Part shown: positions 7,606-16,095 of the stretch, piece by piece | How the letters are laid out: every line of letters begins with the position of its first letter | How positions within the stretch are numbered: position 1 is the first letter of the stretch | Assembly (NCBI RefSeq): GCF_024622975.1 | Contig: NZ_JANJZT010000022.1 | Coordinates: forward strand, 1-64,000 | Direction: 5' to 3' | DNA from: Blautia caecimuris | GTDB taxonomy: Bacteria > Bacillota > Clostridia > Lachnospirales > Lachnospiraceae | Length of the DNA: 64,000 bases | Notes under the pieces: model-generated | Databases searched by the model: none | What the model was told of the DNA's origin: nothing | What the model saw: the letters and a program-made list of their open reading frames with translations, nothing else | Position numbers and translations under genes: made by a program

Positions 7606-8876
7606 ATTCCCTGAAATCCTCTGGCATTTTTCCCATTGTCTGAAGGAATATTCGTAGAATAATGAATGTGATACTTCTTTTCATTTTCTTTTAAGTACCC
7701 TGAAAAACTTTTTGCACTCATAGGTTTTTCCGTATTATCCTCACACCAACGGCAGTATGCTTGATAAAGATTCTTAGAAGTCGCTGTTGTATTTTCTTCC
7801 AAACGGATATACCCGGATGACTGCATAAAAGCGATAATGTTATTCCCGGATTCCATAGCTTCGTGTAGATTTTTCTTTGCACGTTCGCTGATGGTAAAGC
7901 GGTATTTATTTTTCAGTAATCGTTTCAACCCCTCCAGACACCAGAGAAAAATATCGTCTGCTTCTCTTTGCAGTTTCTCAATCAGATAGGGATCATCTAC
8001 TCTGTCCGGCGGCACATCTTTGACCGTAAGGATAATCTGCCTGCGGTAAAATCCATAGGAACGGTCATGCAAGGCACTGAGACTTCCGTTTCCAAAGCAA
8101 AGAAATCTGACATATAAATTTCCCTGCACACTCTGCTTTGACTTCCTTTCCAAATCCATCTTATCCTCCAAAGTGACTATGGTTTTAATATAGTTGGTGT
8201 CTTTCAAGGCTTCCAGTTTCATATCATCATCCACCATCAAAAGCCGGTATTCCAAATCTGCCCTTGCAAAACGGTTATGCTCTACCTTTTGAATATTGCT
8301 TACATTCATATTCGTTCCGAGAATTTTTCTCATGACCAGACCAATACGGGATTTTCCCTCCCCGCCTTTTCCTAAGATAATCAATAACTTCTGTGCCTTG
8401 TTGGATGGAATTAAACAATATCCCATATATTCCTGCAAGGTAGGAATATCATCTTCCTCCAACAGTTCTGAAAGAAATTTCAGCCACCGTTCCGGCTTTG
8501 CTTCTTTCATTTCATAATTTACAGGCAAGCGGTTCAGGCAAAACTCTTTCTTCTCTGTGAAATCTCCATTCAAAAAATAAGTCCCGTTATTCACATGGAT
8601 GCGATCCATCTGCACCGGAAGTTCCTCCGAATAGGCTTCCAGTTTAAGAACCTCCAAAAGCTGTTTCACTTTCTTGGAAATCCCTTTCGTAAGAACCGGT
8701 TTTACCATTCTGTAAATTTCTTTTTCCACTTCGCTGTCCGGCAGCATTCCATCATAGCTGAAAAAGATACCGTTGATACATTTCAAAGGCATTCTTTGCA
8801 GGAAATTTTCACAAAATGCTACCTCATCAATCTGCCCATCCTCAAACCATTCCTGAGAGTACGGCTTAGAGTTCAT
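7572..8876 (-). CDS. SF3/D5-like DNA helicase (P4-type primase C-terminal region)
   Basis: This 434-residue protein carries Walker A GKGGEGKS (169-176), a Walker B-like LLMVDDD (about 213-219), an FGNG motif and an arginine-finger region (YGFYRRQI), as in superfamily 3 helicases of phage P4 alpha and D5 type. I start it at the ATG at 8876, which overlaps the primase gene by 11 nt. An in-frame TTG at 8948 is possible but lacks a well-spaced ribosome site. With the CHC2 protein it probably forms a split primase-helicase that replicates the excised element, perhaps from the CGTAT repeats at its 3' end. Confidence 0.85.
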   Translation of the reverse strand: MNSKPYSQEWFEDGQIDEVAFCENFLQRMPLKCINGIFFSYDGMLPDSEVEKEIYRMVKPVLTKGISKKVKQLLEVLKLEAYSEELPVQMDRIHVNNGTYFLNGDFTEKKEFCLNRLPVNYEMKEAKPERWLKFLSELLEEDDIPTLQEYMGYCLIPSNKAQKLLIILGKGGEGKSRIGLVMRKILGTNMNVSNIQKVEHNRFARADLEYRLLMVDDDMKLEALKDTNYIKTIVTLEDKMDLERKSKQSVQGNLYVRFLCFGNGSLSALHDRSYGFYRRQIILTVKDVPPDRVDDPYLIEKLQREADDIFLWCLEGLKRLLKNKYRFTISERAKKNLHEAMESGNNIIAFMQSSGYIRLEENTTATSKNLYQAYCRWCEDNTEKPMSAKSFSGYLKENEKKYHIHYSTNIPSDNGKNARGFQGIHTQIRIDSYR

Positions 8877-9519
8877 TTCCCTCTGATCCAATGCTTTTTC
8901 CAGTCTGTTCCTTGTTGTTTCGTCTATATTCTTCCATTCGTTCTTCAATTCTTTTCACATCCTTCCCACTATCCAGCAAAAATTCAATTCTGTCCTGTAA
9001 CTCTCCAAACACCAGTAAATCCAGATAGTAATTTATCTTTTCTGTCTGCTGACAGGCTTCTATAAATTCTGCTTTCCATTCTTCGTCTGGCATTTTAGGT
9101 GCATGGCTCACTTTCCATTCTTCCAGCAGATGAAGATAATCTGATAAAATGCGGATACTTTCCCGTTCCCATTCTTCAAATTTCTTTTCGGTCTGGTACA
9201 ATGTTCTTTTCGGTTTTTCTTTTTTCTTACTGACATTCCTTTTCTTTGCATTATCTATAAAAAACGGTATCTGAAAATCTTCTGCCAGTTTCTTTGCTGC
9301 TTCCAATGGTGCAAGATGAAAGAAATCTGCCACAAACGTAATCACATCCCCTTTCGCACCACAGGCAAAGCAGCAAAAGCCTTTGTCTACTTTCATACTG
9401 GGATGCCTGTCATCGTGAAAGGGGCAACAGACCATCCCATTTTTATTTACTTTTAATCCGTACTGTTCGGCAGCCTGCCTTGCAGTTACGTTTTCTTTTA
9501 CTGCTTGAAAAATATTCAA
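8866..9519 (-). CDS. CHC2 zinc-finger primase-like protein
   Basis: This 217-residue protein has the DnaG-type zinc ribbon Cys32-x2-His35 ... Cys50-x2-Cys53 (CPFHDDRHPSMKV, then CCFACGAKGD). The rest is a charged helical region without a recognisable TOPRIM domain, so it may only recognise the template. I chose the TTG at 9519 because AAAGGAG lies 5 nt upstream and family members begin near this NIFQAVK motif; the longer frame to 9594 has no ribosome site. It overlaps the helicase gene, so the pair is translationally coupled. Confidence 0.8.
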   Translation of the reverse strand: MNIFQAVKENVTARQAAEQYGLKVNKNGMVCCPFHDDRHPSMKVDKGFCCFACGAKGDVITFVADFFHLAPLEAAKKLAEDFQIPFFIDNAKKRNVSKKKEKPKRTLYQTEKKFEEWERESIRILSDYLHLLEEWKVSHAPKMPDEEWKAEFIEACQQTEKINYYLDLLVFGELQDRIEFLLDSGKDVKRIEERMEEYRRNNKEQTGKSIGSEGNEL

Positions 9520-9618
9520 TTCGACTCCTTTAAAATTTTCGTTGTATTCTCTCAGAGCCTTTGATATACTGAATTTGCGAGATAGAGTTATCAAAAGCTC
9601 TGAGAAGTTGTCCTTGTG

Positions 9619-9879
9619 TTACGCAAGGGCTTTTTCTTTTCCCTGCTTTTTTGCCTCTCCATTGAAATATCCAGTTTCCTCCCATACTTTACGATCAGAA
9701 CAGTAATAACTGAATTCATTGGAATCGCCCATCTTCATTGCCACTCCAAATTTCAAAATTCCCTGCTGTATTCCGATACGAACGTAATGAGCATCTTTTC
9801 CGATTGCTTTTGCAATTTCCGTAATCGGCACATTTCTTCCCGTAAATGGCGGCAATTCTACATATAATCTTTTATCCAT
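9619..9879 (-). CDS. small DNA-binding or excisionase-like protein
   Basis: An 86-residue protein with AAAGGAGG upstream. It starts YVELPPFTGRNVPITEIAKAIGK, compatible with a helix-turn-helix. Its start overlaps the end of the upstream XRE gene by 8 nt. Proteins of this kind are common in clostridial mobilizable elements, usually labelled hypothetical. Its place in an operon opposite the integrase makes an excisionase or directionality role plausible but unproven. Confidence 0.65.
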   Translation of the reverse strand: MDKRLYVELPPFTGRNVPITEIAKAIGKDAHYVRIGIQQGILKFGVAMKMGDSNEFSYYCSDRKVWEETGYFNGEAKKQGKEKALA

Positions 9880-10081
9880 TTTCCATATCCTCCTTTACAA
9901 TCTGACTGAGTTCTTGATCTAAAGCTGTATCAATTTTATATGCTACCTGCGGTGTACAGCCCTTTCCTGATATAATGCAGGAAATCGTCTGCCTTGACAC
10001 TCCACTTAACTCAGCCAATTTCTTAATTGTTAATCCTCTTTCTCCCATCAAAATCTGCATTTTAAATACGTTTATCTTCAT
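9872..10081 (-). CDS. short XRE/Cro-like HTH protein
   Basis: A 69-residue single-domain helix-turn-helix protein. The segment LTIKKLAELSGVSRQTISCIISGK (residues about 17-40) is a clear HTH_3 motif. GGAG lies 7 nt before the ATG. It is the first gene of the leftward operon, read from a consensus promoter that is covered by the repeats at 10106-10193. By analogy with phage switches it may be the Cro-like partner of the larger XRE protein encoded divergently. Confidence 0.82.
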   Translation of the reverse strand: MKINVFKMQILMGERGLTIKKLAELSGVSRQTISCIISGKGCTPQVAYKIDTALDQELSQIVKEDMENG

Positions 10082-10105
10082 TTTATTTCTCCTTTCTTTT
10101 TTAAT

Positions 10106-10193
10106 ATGTACTTTTAATGCGCATTTTTATTATATGCACTTATTCTGCACATGTCAATACTATTTTATATAAATATGCACTTGTAATTCGTAT
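10106..10193. promoter_or_regulatory. three 19-bp operator repeats in the divergent switch
   Basis: Three related 19-mers lie at 10106-10124 (ATGTACTTTTAATGCGCAT), 10134-10152 (ATGCACTTATTCTGCACAT) and 10175-10193 (ATGCACTTGTAATTCGTAT). Each starts ATGYACTT and ends in a GCAT/CGTAT-like half site. The middle copy fills the spacer of the leftward promoter and the third covers the -35 box of the rightward promoter. I infer binding by one or both XRE proteins. Confidence 0.7.
10129..10157 (-). promoter_or_regulatory. leftward promoter of the XRE/primase/mobilization operon
   Basis: It has a perfect consensus: TTGACA and TATAAT with a 17-nt spacer on the minus strand, 48 nt before the short XRE gene. 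A promoter this strong with an operator in its spacer is expected to be tightly repressed. Confidence 0.8.
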
Positions 10194-10209
10194 TTTTCTA
10201 TGATATGAT
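10181..10209 (+). promoter_or_regulatory. rightward promoter of the XRE repressor-integrase operon
   Basis: TTGTAA and TATGAT are separated by 17 nt, 17 nt before the ATG at 10226. The -35 box lies inside the third operator repeat, which suggests autoregulation. Confidence 0.65.
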
Positions 10210-10225
10210 AAGCGTGAGGTGAATA

Positions 10226-10837
10226 ATGATGAGTAATGAGAAGTTACATAACAATCAAATCGGACTTAGAATCCGTACTGCTCGAAAAGAAAAAGGTATC
10301 AACCAAACAGAGCTTGCAAATTTGTTAGGGAAATCGCTTCGCACAATCCAAAAATATGAAAGCGGAGAAATCGAAGTTTCCATTGCTATGCTCAATGAAA
10401 TCGCAAAAGTTTTAGACTGCGAATCCACATATCTCATAGGGTATGATACCGAGAGAAAACCTTTAGAAAATCTTTCTGATATTATGAATTTCTTATTTCA
10501 GTTAGATAAGATAAAGGAACTTGGCTTCAATATCGAAGTCAAACGACCACCACATTATGATGGATGGGAATGTGCTATTACTTTTAATGGAAAAGATGTT
10601 TCTACGGAGTTAAATCAGGATCTCTGTCTATTCTTGGAAGAATTTGAGGATAAACGAAATGAAGTCAAGGACTATCAGACAAGTCTCGAATCTTATCAGA
10701 AGTGGCAGGATAAAACACTTGCTTATTACGCAAATGCAAAACTGACCGAAAAAGAAACAGAAGAAATCTCAAACGAAGAACGAATCCAGAGATTTCAAAA
10801 AATTATGAACGAGCGGTACGGTAAGAAAGAGTCCTAA
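10226..10837 (+). CDS. XRE family transcriptional repressor
   Basis: A 203-residue regulator with an N-terminal HTH_3 domain (about residues 13-70: IRTARKEKGINQTELANLLGKS...IQKYESGE) and a C-terminal part of unknown fold, rich in charged residues after 120. GAGGTG precedes two adjacent ATG codons (10226 and 10229). It sits 23 nt before the integrase gene in the same orientation and is divergent from the short XRE protein, the layout of a phage-like repressor controlling excision genes. No LexA-like peptidase motif is visible, so induction is probably not by self-cleavage. Confidence 0.85.
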   Translation: MMSNEKLHNNQIGLRIRTARKEKGINQTELANLLGKSLRTIQKYESGEIEVSIAMLNEIAKVLDCESTYLIGYDTERKPLENLSDIMNFLFQLDKIKELGFNIEVKRPPHYDGWECAITFNGKDVSTELNQDLCLFLEEFEDKRNEVKDYQTSLESYQKWQDKTLAYYANAKLTEKETEEISNEERIQRFQKIMNERYGKKES

Positions 10838-10860
10838 TTTTTAAGGAGGATTTTTAGAAT

Positions 10861-11958
10861 ATGAAATTACCGAACGGCTACGGAAGTGTAGTAAAACTAT
10901 CTGGAAAAAGAAGAAAACCTTGGATGGTTCGTAAAACCACAGGCTATCGCATTGATCCAGTCAAAGAAAAGAAAGTAAATGAATATATCATTATTGGATA
11001 TGCCGCCACAAAAACAGAGGGATTGCAAATGCTGGCTGATTATAATCGGAATCCTTATGATACGAAGGCAGCCAAAATGACTTTTGATGAAGTGTATGAA
11101 GAATGGTCTAAGAAAAAATTTCCTACGGTATCCGAAAGCAATATCAAAGGATACAAGGCATCTCACAAAACATGTGGCATTCTTTACAACCGAGTTTTCA
11201 AGGATTTAAAACTGGCAGACTTGCAACAGGTTATTGACACTTGCGGAAAGAATTATCCCACATTGAAGAAAATCAAAATCCTGTTCAACCAGTTATATGA
11301 ATTTGCATTGAAGAATGACATCTGCAACAAAGATTATTCTACTTTTGTCGAAATCTCCCAGTACAAAGACCGCAATCCAAACAAGCATACACGTACAAAA
11401 TTCACGAAAGAAGAAGTCGCAAAAGTCTGGACAATGAAAGAGGACAAATACTATCAGATTATCCTCATGCTGCTTTATAATGGCACACGTATCTCTGAAT
11501 TTCTTGACTTGAAGAAAGAAAATGTGCATTTGGAAGAACAGTATTTTGATGTAATTGACAGCAAAACAGAAAACGGAATCCGAAAAGTTCCGATTGCTGA
11601 TAAGCTCCTGCCTTACTATAAAGACTGGTATAATTCTTGTCCTGATTGCAAATATCTTCTTCATACAGAGGATGGCAAAAGATTTCTTTATCGCAATTAC
11701 TATGACAGCTATTGGACTCCTCTTGTGGAACAGATTGGAATTGACCGTACACCACATTGTACCCGGCATACCTGTATTTCCATGTTATCGGAAGCCGGTG
11801 TTCAGGATACAACAATCAAGAAAATTGTGGGGCACTCCGGTGCTATGACTTTGACAGAAAAAGTTTATACTCACTTAGATATGCAGGTTCTTGTAGACGC
11901 AATCAACAAAACCTTAGAAGATGAGGACAGCGTAACTGCCGATACAAAATCTGCATAA
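10861..11958 (+). CDS. int: tyrosine recombinase / integrase of the IME
   Basis: A 365-residue site-specific recombinase. The N-terminal part (1-70) resembles the arm-binding domain of Tn916-type integrases, and a core-binding domain follows (about 72-170). The catalytic domain has Arg210 (GTRISEF), a Lys near 235, His299-x-x-Arg302 (HCTRHT), His325 (GHSG) and the nucleophile Tyr336. All catalytic residues are present, so it should be active. It sits about 180 bp from attR, as expected for a self-encoded integrase that targets the rpsI 3' end. The AAGGAGG site is well placed. Confidence 0.93.
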   Translation: MKLPNGYGSVVKLSGKRRKPWMVRKTTGYRIDPVKEKKVNEYIIIGYAATKTEGLQMLADYNRNPYDTKAAKMTFDEVYEEWSKKKFPTVSESNIKGYKASHKTCGILYNRVFKDLKLADLQQVIDTCGKNYPTLKKIKILFNQLYEFALKNDICNKDYSTFVEISQYKDRNPNKHTRTKFTKEEVAKVWTMKEDKYYQIILMLLYNGTRISEFLDLKKENVHLEEQYFDVIDSKTENGIRKVPIADKLLPYYKDWYNSCPDCKYLLHTEDGKRFLYRNYYDSYWTPLVEQIGIDRTPHCTRHTCISMLSEAGVQDTTIKKIVGHSGAMTLTEKVYTHLDMQVLVDAINKTLEDEDSVTADTKSA

Positions 11959-11963
11959 CAAAA

Positions 11964-12009
11964 AGGACACTCTCCAGTGCCTATCACCGAAAAGTGTCCT
12001 ATATTTTTT
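11964..12009. terminator. bidirectional terminator between int and rpsI
   Basis: AGGACACT pairs with AGTGTCCT (11993-12000). TATTTTTT follows on the plus strand and TTTTTG on the minus strand. It ends the integrase transcript and, on the other strand, can replace the rpsI terminator displaced to 183-218. Confidence 0.75.
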
Positions 12010-12019
12010 AGATATTTTT

Positions 12020-12052
12020 GTTGCAAACATGTTGCAAATGCGTTGCGAACTG
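12020..12052. repeat. right arm-type integrase sites (inferred)
   Basis: Three tandem 11-bp units (GTTGCAAACAT, GTTGCAAATGC, GTTGCGAACTG) lie about 90 bp inside attR. They match the two units at 313-334 in the same orientation. Confidence 0.5.
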
Positions 12053-12137
12053 AGTAAATTCCACCGCTTTTCACCACATCTGACAACTCCACAAACCCTT
12101 GTAAAACAAGGATTTGAACGTAAATCCGAGTTCCGAA

Positions 12138-12158
12138 GATTATCTCTTGCTGAACTGA
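12138..12158. repeat. attR core overlapping the rpsI stop codon
   Basis: GATTATCTCTTGC at 12138-12150 equals attL. It contains the reverse complement of the codons Ser-Lys-Arg-stop of ribosomal protein S9, so insertion leaves the protein intact. Confidence 0.85.
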
Positions 12159-12532
12159 GGTGCTCTACGAGCTGCCTTGAGACCGTATTTTTTACGCTCT
12201 TTCATACGTGGATCACGTGTAAGGAATCCAGCAGCTTTCAGAACTGGTCTGTACTCAGCGTCTGCCTGAAGCAGTGCTCTTGCAACGCCGTGTCTGATAG
12301 CACCAGCCTGTCCTGTGTATCCGCCGCCTTTTACATTAACGAGAACATCAAATTTGCCCTCTGTCTCTGTAGCAGCCAGTGGCTGACGAACGATAACTTT
12401 CAGTGTTTCAAGACCGAAATACTCGTCGATATCTCTTTTATTGATTGTGATTTTGCCTGTACCAGGTGTAAGGTAAACTCTTGCGATTGATTTTTTTCTT
12501 CTTCCTGTTCCGTAGAATTTTGCGCTAGCCAA
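12140..12532 (-). CDS. rpsI: 30S ribosomal protein S9
   Basis: A 130-residue S9 with the family N-terminus ([13 protein letters not shown]), the [14 protein letters not shown] motif and the conserved Arg/Lys-rich tail ending in QFSKR that reaches the P-site tRNA. It follows rplM by 17 nt, the usual L13-S9 operon. Its last codons double as the attachment site of the neighbouring mobile element, and the terminator that would normally follow is now at 183-218. Confidence 0.98.
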   Translation of the reverse strand: MASAKFYGTGRRKKSIARVYLTPGTGKITINKRDIDEYFGLETLKVIVRQPLAATETEGKFDVLVNVKGGGYTGQAGAIRHGVARALLQADAEYRPVLKAAGFLTRDPRMKERKKYGLKAARRAPQFSKR

Positions 12533-12549
12533 TGTCTCTTACCTCCTCA

Positions 12550-12978
12550 TTAAAATGTTAAGACTTCCGGTTTCTGAGCCTCATGTTTGTGCTCCGGTCC
12601 GGCATAAACGAAAAGTTTCTTGTACATGGTTCTTCCCAGAGGTCCCTTTGGAAGCATACCTTTAACAGCCAGCTCAATAACCTTTTCCGGTTTCTTAGCC
12701 ATCATTTCTTTTAATGTGGTCTCTTTCATTCCGCCCACATAATCAGAGTGGTGATAGTAGATCTTCTGATCCATTTTCTTTCCTGTTACTTTGATCTTGT
12801 CAGCGTTTACGATGATCACATAATCACCTGTATCTACATGCGGTGTAAACTGAGGTTTGTTTTTACCTCTTAATACACTTGCAACACCAGATGCCAGACG
12901 GCCCAGTGTACAGCCTTCTGCATCAACTACATACCATTTTCTCTCGATTTTATCTGGATTAGCCATATAAGTCTGCAT
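12550..12978 (-). CDS. rplM: 50S ribosomal protein L13
   Basis: A 142-residue L13 of normal length with the family motifs: [17 protein letters not shown] near the N-terminus, a central HSDYVGG and the C-terminal MLPKGPLGR segment. It is first in the L13-S9 operon and has an AGGAGG-type site (GGAGGTAAAACC) before the ATG. A consensus promoter lies about 180 nt upstream, leaving a leader (12979-13150) that may carry L13-type autoregulation. Confidence 0.98.
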   Translation of the reverse strand: MQTYMANPDKIERKWYVVDAEGCTLGRLASGVASVLRGKNKPQFTPHVDTGDYVIIVNADKIKVTGKKMDQKIYYHHSDYVGGMKETTLKEMMAKKPEKVIELAVKGMLPKGPLGRTMYKKLFVYAGPEHKHEAQKPEVLTF

Positions 12979-13150
12979 GGTTTTACCTCCTGTTAATTAT
13001 CAACGATTTAATTTGTCTGACCGCGGTATCCCGCGATAATAAATAATTCCTGGTGATCAGTGCAAAATAATCGCGGAAATGTCCGAAACCGCTGATAAAA
13101 CGCCTTTGCCGGGGCTTTGGCTCAGGAGTTATCGCACTATGTCACATTGA
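12979..13150 (-). ncRNA. structured 5' leader of rplM, possible L13 leader
   Basis: About 170 nt of transcribed leader precede rplM. CGCGAT (13032 region) can pair with ATCGCG (13072 region), and other GC-rich segments could close further stems. Firmicutes rplM genes often carry an autoregulatory L13 leader. I cannot confirm the Rfam fold by eye. Confidence 0.4.
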
Positions 13151-13153
13151 GTA

Positions 13154-13182
13154 ATTGTACTATACACTTTATGTTCTGTCAA
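13154..13182 (-). promoter_or_regulatory. rplM-rpsI promoter
   Basis: TTGACA and TACAAT lie on the minus strand with a 17-nt spacer, upstream of the rplM leader. Confidence 0.8.
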
Positions 13183-13231
13183 CATTTTTTTCCATATTTT
13201 TAAGCGAAATAGAAAAAGAAACGGAACGCGC

Positions 13232-13262
13232 AGCTGCCGCATCTCTGATCGATGCGGCAGCT
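13232..13262 (-). terminator. terminator of the atp operon
   Basis: A perfect 12-bp stem, AGCTGCCGCATC / GATGCGGCAGCT, has a 7-nt loop and lies 95 nt past the atpC stop. The following T run is interrupted (GCGCGTTCCGTTTCTTTTTC), so efficiency is uncertain. Confidence 0.65.
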
Positions 13263-13356
13263 CATTTTGCTCCGTTATGGCATAATATGATTTAAAATAA
13301 TTCTTTTTTATCAGAACCTGTATTTATTACTCCCTGATATCCCCCTGATTTCTTTA

Positions 13357-13758
13357 TTACTGCCTGACGCTGAGCCGCACCAGAGCCCTTTGAAGTTTTG
13401 CCTTTGCGTTTTTATACTCCTGATCAGTCAGGCCTGTACGCTCCAGTACTGCCTCTGCCCGAGTCTTTGCCGCATCTGCTCTGGCTTTGTCAATATCTTC
13501 CTTCCACTCCCAGGTAGTTGCCAAAAGACTGCATTTGCCATCTATCACAGAAAGCATCCCGCCAATGCAGGCTGCCTCCCGTCTGGTGCCGTCCTCCATG
13601 ACTACATGGGCTTCTCCCATGCCAAGAGCCGTACAGAAATTACAGTGCCCGGCAAGAATTGCCAGATCGCCTGTAATGCTTCTGCACACGACACGGGCCA
13701 CATCTCCCTCAAACAGAAGACCATCCGGTGTTCCGATCTGCAATGGAAAGGTGCTCAT
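13357..13758 (-). CDS. atpC: ATP synthase F1 subunit epsilon
   Basis: A 133-residue subunit of the central stalk that also restrains ATP hydrolysis. The N-terminal beta-sandwich contains TPDGLLFEGDV and the GDLAILAGH motif, and a C-terminal helical hairpin follows (about 90-133, ending KLQRALVRLSVRQ). It is the last gene of the atp operon, 12 nt after atpD. Confidence 0.95.
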   Translation of the reverse strand: MSTFPLQIGTPDGLLFEGDVARVVCRSITGDLAILAGHCNFCTALGMGEAHVVMEDGTRREAACIGGMLSVIDGKCSLLATTWEWKEDIDKARADAAKTRAEAVLERTGLTDQEYKNAKAKLQRALVRLSVRQ

Positions 13759-13770
13759 AAACGGCCTCCT

Positions 13771-15165
<1,395 letters not shown>

Positions 15166-15222
15166 TTATGAATCTCCTCTATTTTTTGTTATCATCCAAA
15201 GCATTGCTGTCTGCAGTCAGCT

Positions 15223-16083
15223 TTACAGACCTTCCGCGCCTGCAACGATCTCTGTGATCTCCTGAGTGATACTTGCCTGACGGGCGCGGTTATAAAACAG
15301 GTTCAGCTGATCGATCATTTCTCCTGCATTTTTTGTTGCCGCATCCATGGCTGTACGTCTGGCTGCCAGCTCACTTGCCAGACTGTCGCACACGCCTCCG
15401 TAGATCAGCCCTGCCAGATATTCCGGAACAATGGCATCAAACACCTCCGTACTGCCCGGCTCATAAAGTATCAGATTTCTTGTTACAGAATTTTTTTCCT
15501 CTGATTCATTTTTAAGATCTGTCAGAGGAAGCACAGAAAACACATCCGGCTGCTGTGAAAGCATGGACACAAAGCTGGTATAGCAAAGCTCTATGTGACC
15601 AAATTCTCCCTCCCGGAATTTTCTGCAGAGAATATTTGCGATTTGAAAACAGTCCCCGACAGAAATATCTGCGATTTCTCCAAATTCTTCCGTAACGATT
15701 TCAATCTTCCTGCGGTTAAAATATTCTACAGCCTTTTTTCCTACAGGCAGAACCATGTAATCCCGTCCGGCGCTGTCTTCTTCCATACGTTTGAACAGAT
15801 TGGCATTATAGCCTCCGGCCAGACCGCGGTCACCGGCAATCACTACATAACAGAATTTTTCGCTTCTGGCCTCTGCCGCGTACACAGAACTGAAATCCGT
15901 ATTATTTACAGCAATATCCTTCAGTGTACTGTGCAGAGTGCGGAAATACGGTCTGCAGACTTCAGCCCGCTCCTTGGCCTTACGCAGCTTGGAGGATGCT
16001 ACAAGTTCCATTGCCTTGGTAATCTGCATGGTACTCTGTACACTTTTGATGCGCAGCTTTACCGCTTTCATGTTTGCAGCCAT
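15223..16083 (-). CDS. atpG: ATP synthase F1 subunit gamma
   Basis: A 286-residue rotor shaft subunit. The N-terminal helix (MKAVKLRIKSVQSTMQITKAME) and the C-terminal helix (ITQEITEIVAGAEGL) form the coiled coil that turns inside the alpha-beta hexamer. The central AGDRGLAGGYNAN motif is conserved. It lies 12 nt downstream of atpA. Confidence 0.96.
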   Translation of the reverse strand: MAANMKAVKLRIKSVQSTMQITKAMELVASSKLRKAKERAEVCRPYFRTLHSTLKDIAVNNTDFSSVYAAEARSEKFCYVVIAGDRGLAGGYNANLFKRMEEDSAGRDYMVLPVGKKAVEYFNRRKIEIVTEEFGEIADISVGDCFQIANILCRKFREGEFGHIELCYTSFVSMLSQQPDVFSVLPLTDLKNESEEKNSVTRNLILYEPGSTEVFDAIVPEYLAGLIYGGVCDSLASELAARRTAMDAATKNAGEMIDQLNLFYNRARQASITQEITEIVAGAEGL

Positions 16084-16095
16084 ACTGTCTCCTCC

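Larger units (their letters stand above)
236..12158. mobile_element. integrative mobilizable element (IME) in the 3' end of rpsI, about 11.9 kb
   Basis: The ends are a direct repeat: 13 identical bases (GATTATCTCTTGC) at 236-248 and 12138-12150, then two mismatches and six more identical bases (to 256 and 12158). The right copy covers the last three codons and stop of rpsI, so the gene is rebuilt on insertion. Inside are a tyrosine integrase next to attR, an XRE-controlled divergent promoter pair, primase and helicase genes, a MobA/MobL relaxase and tnpV, with a two-component/ABC transporter cargo at the far end. No VirB4, VirD4 or other mating-pore gene is present, so it is mobilizable rather than self-transmissible. 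rpsI is a known integration site for such elements in Firmicutes. Confidence 0.9.

Noticed and set aside
236-12158. A self-transmissible integrative conjugative element
   Set aside because: No mating-pore ATPase, coupling protein or other conjugation gene is found between the att sites.
12979-13150. Other riboswitch classes for the rplM leader
   Set aside because: No known metabolite-binding core is recognisable; an L13-type leader is the more economical explanation.
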